The notes below the pieces were generated by a model, which saw nothing but the letters and a program-made list of their open reading frames with translations, was not told where the DNA came from and made no database searches. From Synergistaceae bacterium (GTDB taxonomy: Bacteria > Synergistota > Synergistia > Synergistales > Aminobacteriaceae), in assembly GCA_017455085.1 (NCBI GenBank), contig JAFTBT010000064.1:1-6261 (forward strand): a DNA stretch of 6,261 nucleotides. Reading direction: 5' to 3'. Both the position numbers and the translations under genes were made by a program. Of the stretch, positions 5,561 through 6,261 are shown in pieces (the first letter of the stretch is position 1; every line of letters begins with the position of its first letter).

Positions 5561-6261
5561 CAGCCATTAATATATTTTTCGCCGCATTCCGGTCCCGGTC
5601 ATGGTGCGTTCCACAGCTTGGACAATCCCATTCTCGGATACGCAAATCTTTCAGCTCCGGATTCTTGTACCCGCATACACTGCATAACTGTGTTGACGGA
5701 TACAGCCGGTCTATGAACACTATCTGCGTTCCTAGCTTCAAAGCCTCGTATTCCAGTATCCTCACAAACTCCGAGAATCCCAAGCTATGAACTTTGCGCC
5801 CCCATTTCCGAGCCATTCCCTTGATGTTCAGTGTCTCAAGGCAGATACACGCATACTCTTCACACAGCTTGCGGGCTGTCTTGAAGTGAAAATCTTTGCG
5901 CTGGTTCTCCATTCGCCGGTACGCACGAGCTAATTCCAGCCTTGCACGTTCTCGGTTATGCGAGCCTTTCTGCTTATGGGATAACTTGCGGCATTTACTC
6001 TTGATATGTTGGGCGTTCAGCATGAAGAAATACGGTGATACTATATCGTGTCCATCTGAAGCTGTGAGAAACTGTTTCAGTCCAAAGTCAAATCCGACGC
6101 TTTTACCCGTTCGCAGTCCAACTTGTGTAGACTGAGTATCACACGCTAGGTAGACGTATATATCACCTACTGCATCACGCTTTATAGTTACCGTTTTGAC
6201 TTTACCCTCTATCCTTCGGCTCTGAAAGTATCCGTACCATTTCTTGCCCAGCTTTATCCGT
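5481..6261 (-). CDS. tnpB: TnpB, RNA-guided nuclease of IS200/IS605 elements (N-terminus cut by window edge)
   Basis: The frame is open from the right edge (first full codon 6260-6258) to the TGA at 5483-5481, giving 259 visible residues. Family members run about 370-430, so the N-terminal recognition part is missing. All three RuvC acidic residues are present: Asp58 in VGFDFGLKQF, Glu142 in ICLETLNIKGM, and Asp223 in HDRDRNAAKNIL. A four-cysteine zinc finger (CSVC at 193-196, CPSC at 213-216) lies between the last two, as expected. TnpB is an RNA-guided DNA nuclease that cuts next to a short TAM and helps the transposon persist at its donor site. The visible part has no frameshift or stop, so it may be active. 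ATG at 6023 is internal, since conserved sequence including Asp58 lies upstream of it. It converges on the flavoprotein gene. Confidence 0.93.
   Translation of the reverse strand, partial: RIKLGKKWYGYFQSRRIEGKVKTVTIKRDAVGDIYVYLACDTQSTQVGLRTGKSVGFDFGLKQFLTASDGHDIVSPYFFMLNAQHIKSKCRKLSHKQKGSHNRERARLELARAYRRMENQRKDFHFKTARKLCEEYACICLETLNIKGMARKWGRKVHSLGFSEFVRILEYEALKLGTQIVFIDRLYPSTQLCSVCGYKNPELKDLRIREWDCPSCGTHHDRDRNAAKNILMAGAYLRALSLTAIGGEPTRHSSERKVC

Larger units (their letters stand above)
5441..6261 (-). mobile_element. IS200/IS605-family element, right-hand part (continues past window edge)
   Basis: The element carries tnpB on the minus strand and ends, reading that strand, with an imperfect hairpin (5471 to 5452) followed 7 nt later by TCAA (5444-5441). 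A subterminal hairpin and a TCAA right cleavage site are typical of IS608-like transposons, which move as single strands and leave no inverted repeats or target duplications. I put the right boundary at 5441 by this analogy; it could be a few bases off. The left end, any tnpA (Y1 transposase) and the target/TAM tetramer lie beyond 6261 and cannot be judged. Confidence 0.75.

Noticed and set aside
5491..5790. Plus-strand 99-codon ORF
   Set aside because: Antisense to the conserved zinc-finger and RuvC region of tnpB; no resemblance to a protein family.

Overview
This is a bacterial window of mixed AT/GC composition. TATAAT-type -10 boxes, purine-rich ribosome binding sites, GTG/TTG starts and overlapping genes all point to Bacteria. 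The aspartyl-tRNA synthetase is of the long bacterial type with a GAD insertion. Its general look, together with the HypE-like AIR-synthase protein next to it, makes me lean weakly towards a Synergistota-like anaerobe, but nothing here proves the phylum.

Layout from left to right. (1) At 1-789 is the 3' part of an AIR-synthase/HypE-like ATP-binding enzyme, cut by the window edge. (2) At 790-1083 is a non-coding gap with two -10 boxes that share the 12-mer GCTATAATATAC, leading into (3) aspS at 1084-2904. (4) A rho-independent terminator at 2941-2975 closes aspS. An extended -10 promoter at 2979-2987 immediately opens the next unit. (5) That unit starts with a leader holding a strong Shine-Dalgarno, a very short ORF and nine perfect copies of the heptamer TTCGCAG (3043-3105). 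Two tightly coupled genes follow: a predicted GT-B-like glycosyltransferase (3163-4245) and a UDP-galactopyranose-mutase/protoporphyrinogen-oxidase-like flavoprotein (4242-5444), joined by a GTGA overlap. (6) From about 5441 to the right edge, on the minus strand, lies the right-hand part of an IS200/IS605-family element. It carries tnpB (RNA-guided nuclease, N-terminus outside the window) and a structured 3' end that probably forms its guide RNA.

The housekeeping part (aspS) looks ordinary. The accessory part looks like a small cell-surface glycan locus. Two features are notable. First, the heptamer tract sits inside a short leader ORF whose stop codon depends on the number of repeats. At nine copies the leader stops right after the tract; at 8 or 11 copies it would run to a TGA that overlaps the glycosyltransferase ATG (ATGA). 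This is a plausible phase-variable translational-coupling switch. Second, the presumed right end of the IS (TCAA on its own strand) coincides with the stop codon of the flavoprotein gene, so the transposon appears to supply that stop and to aim its predicted guide at the gene's 3' end.
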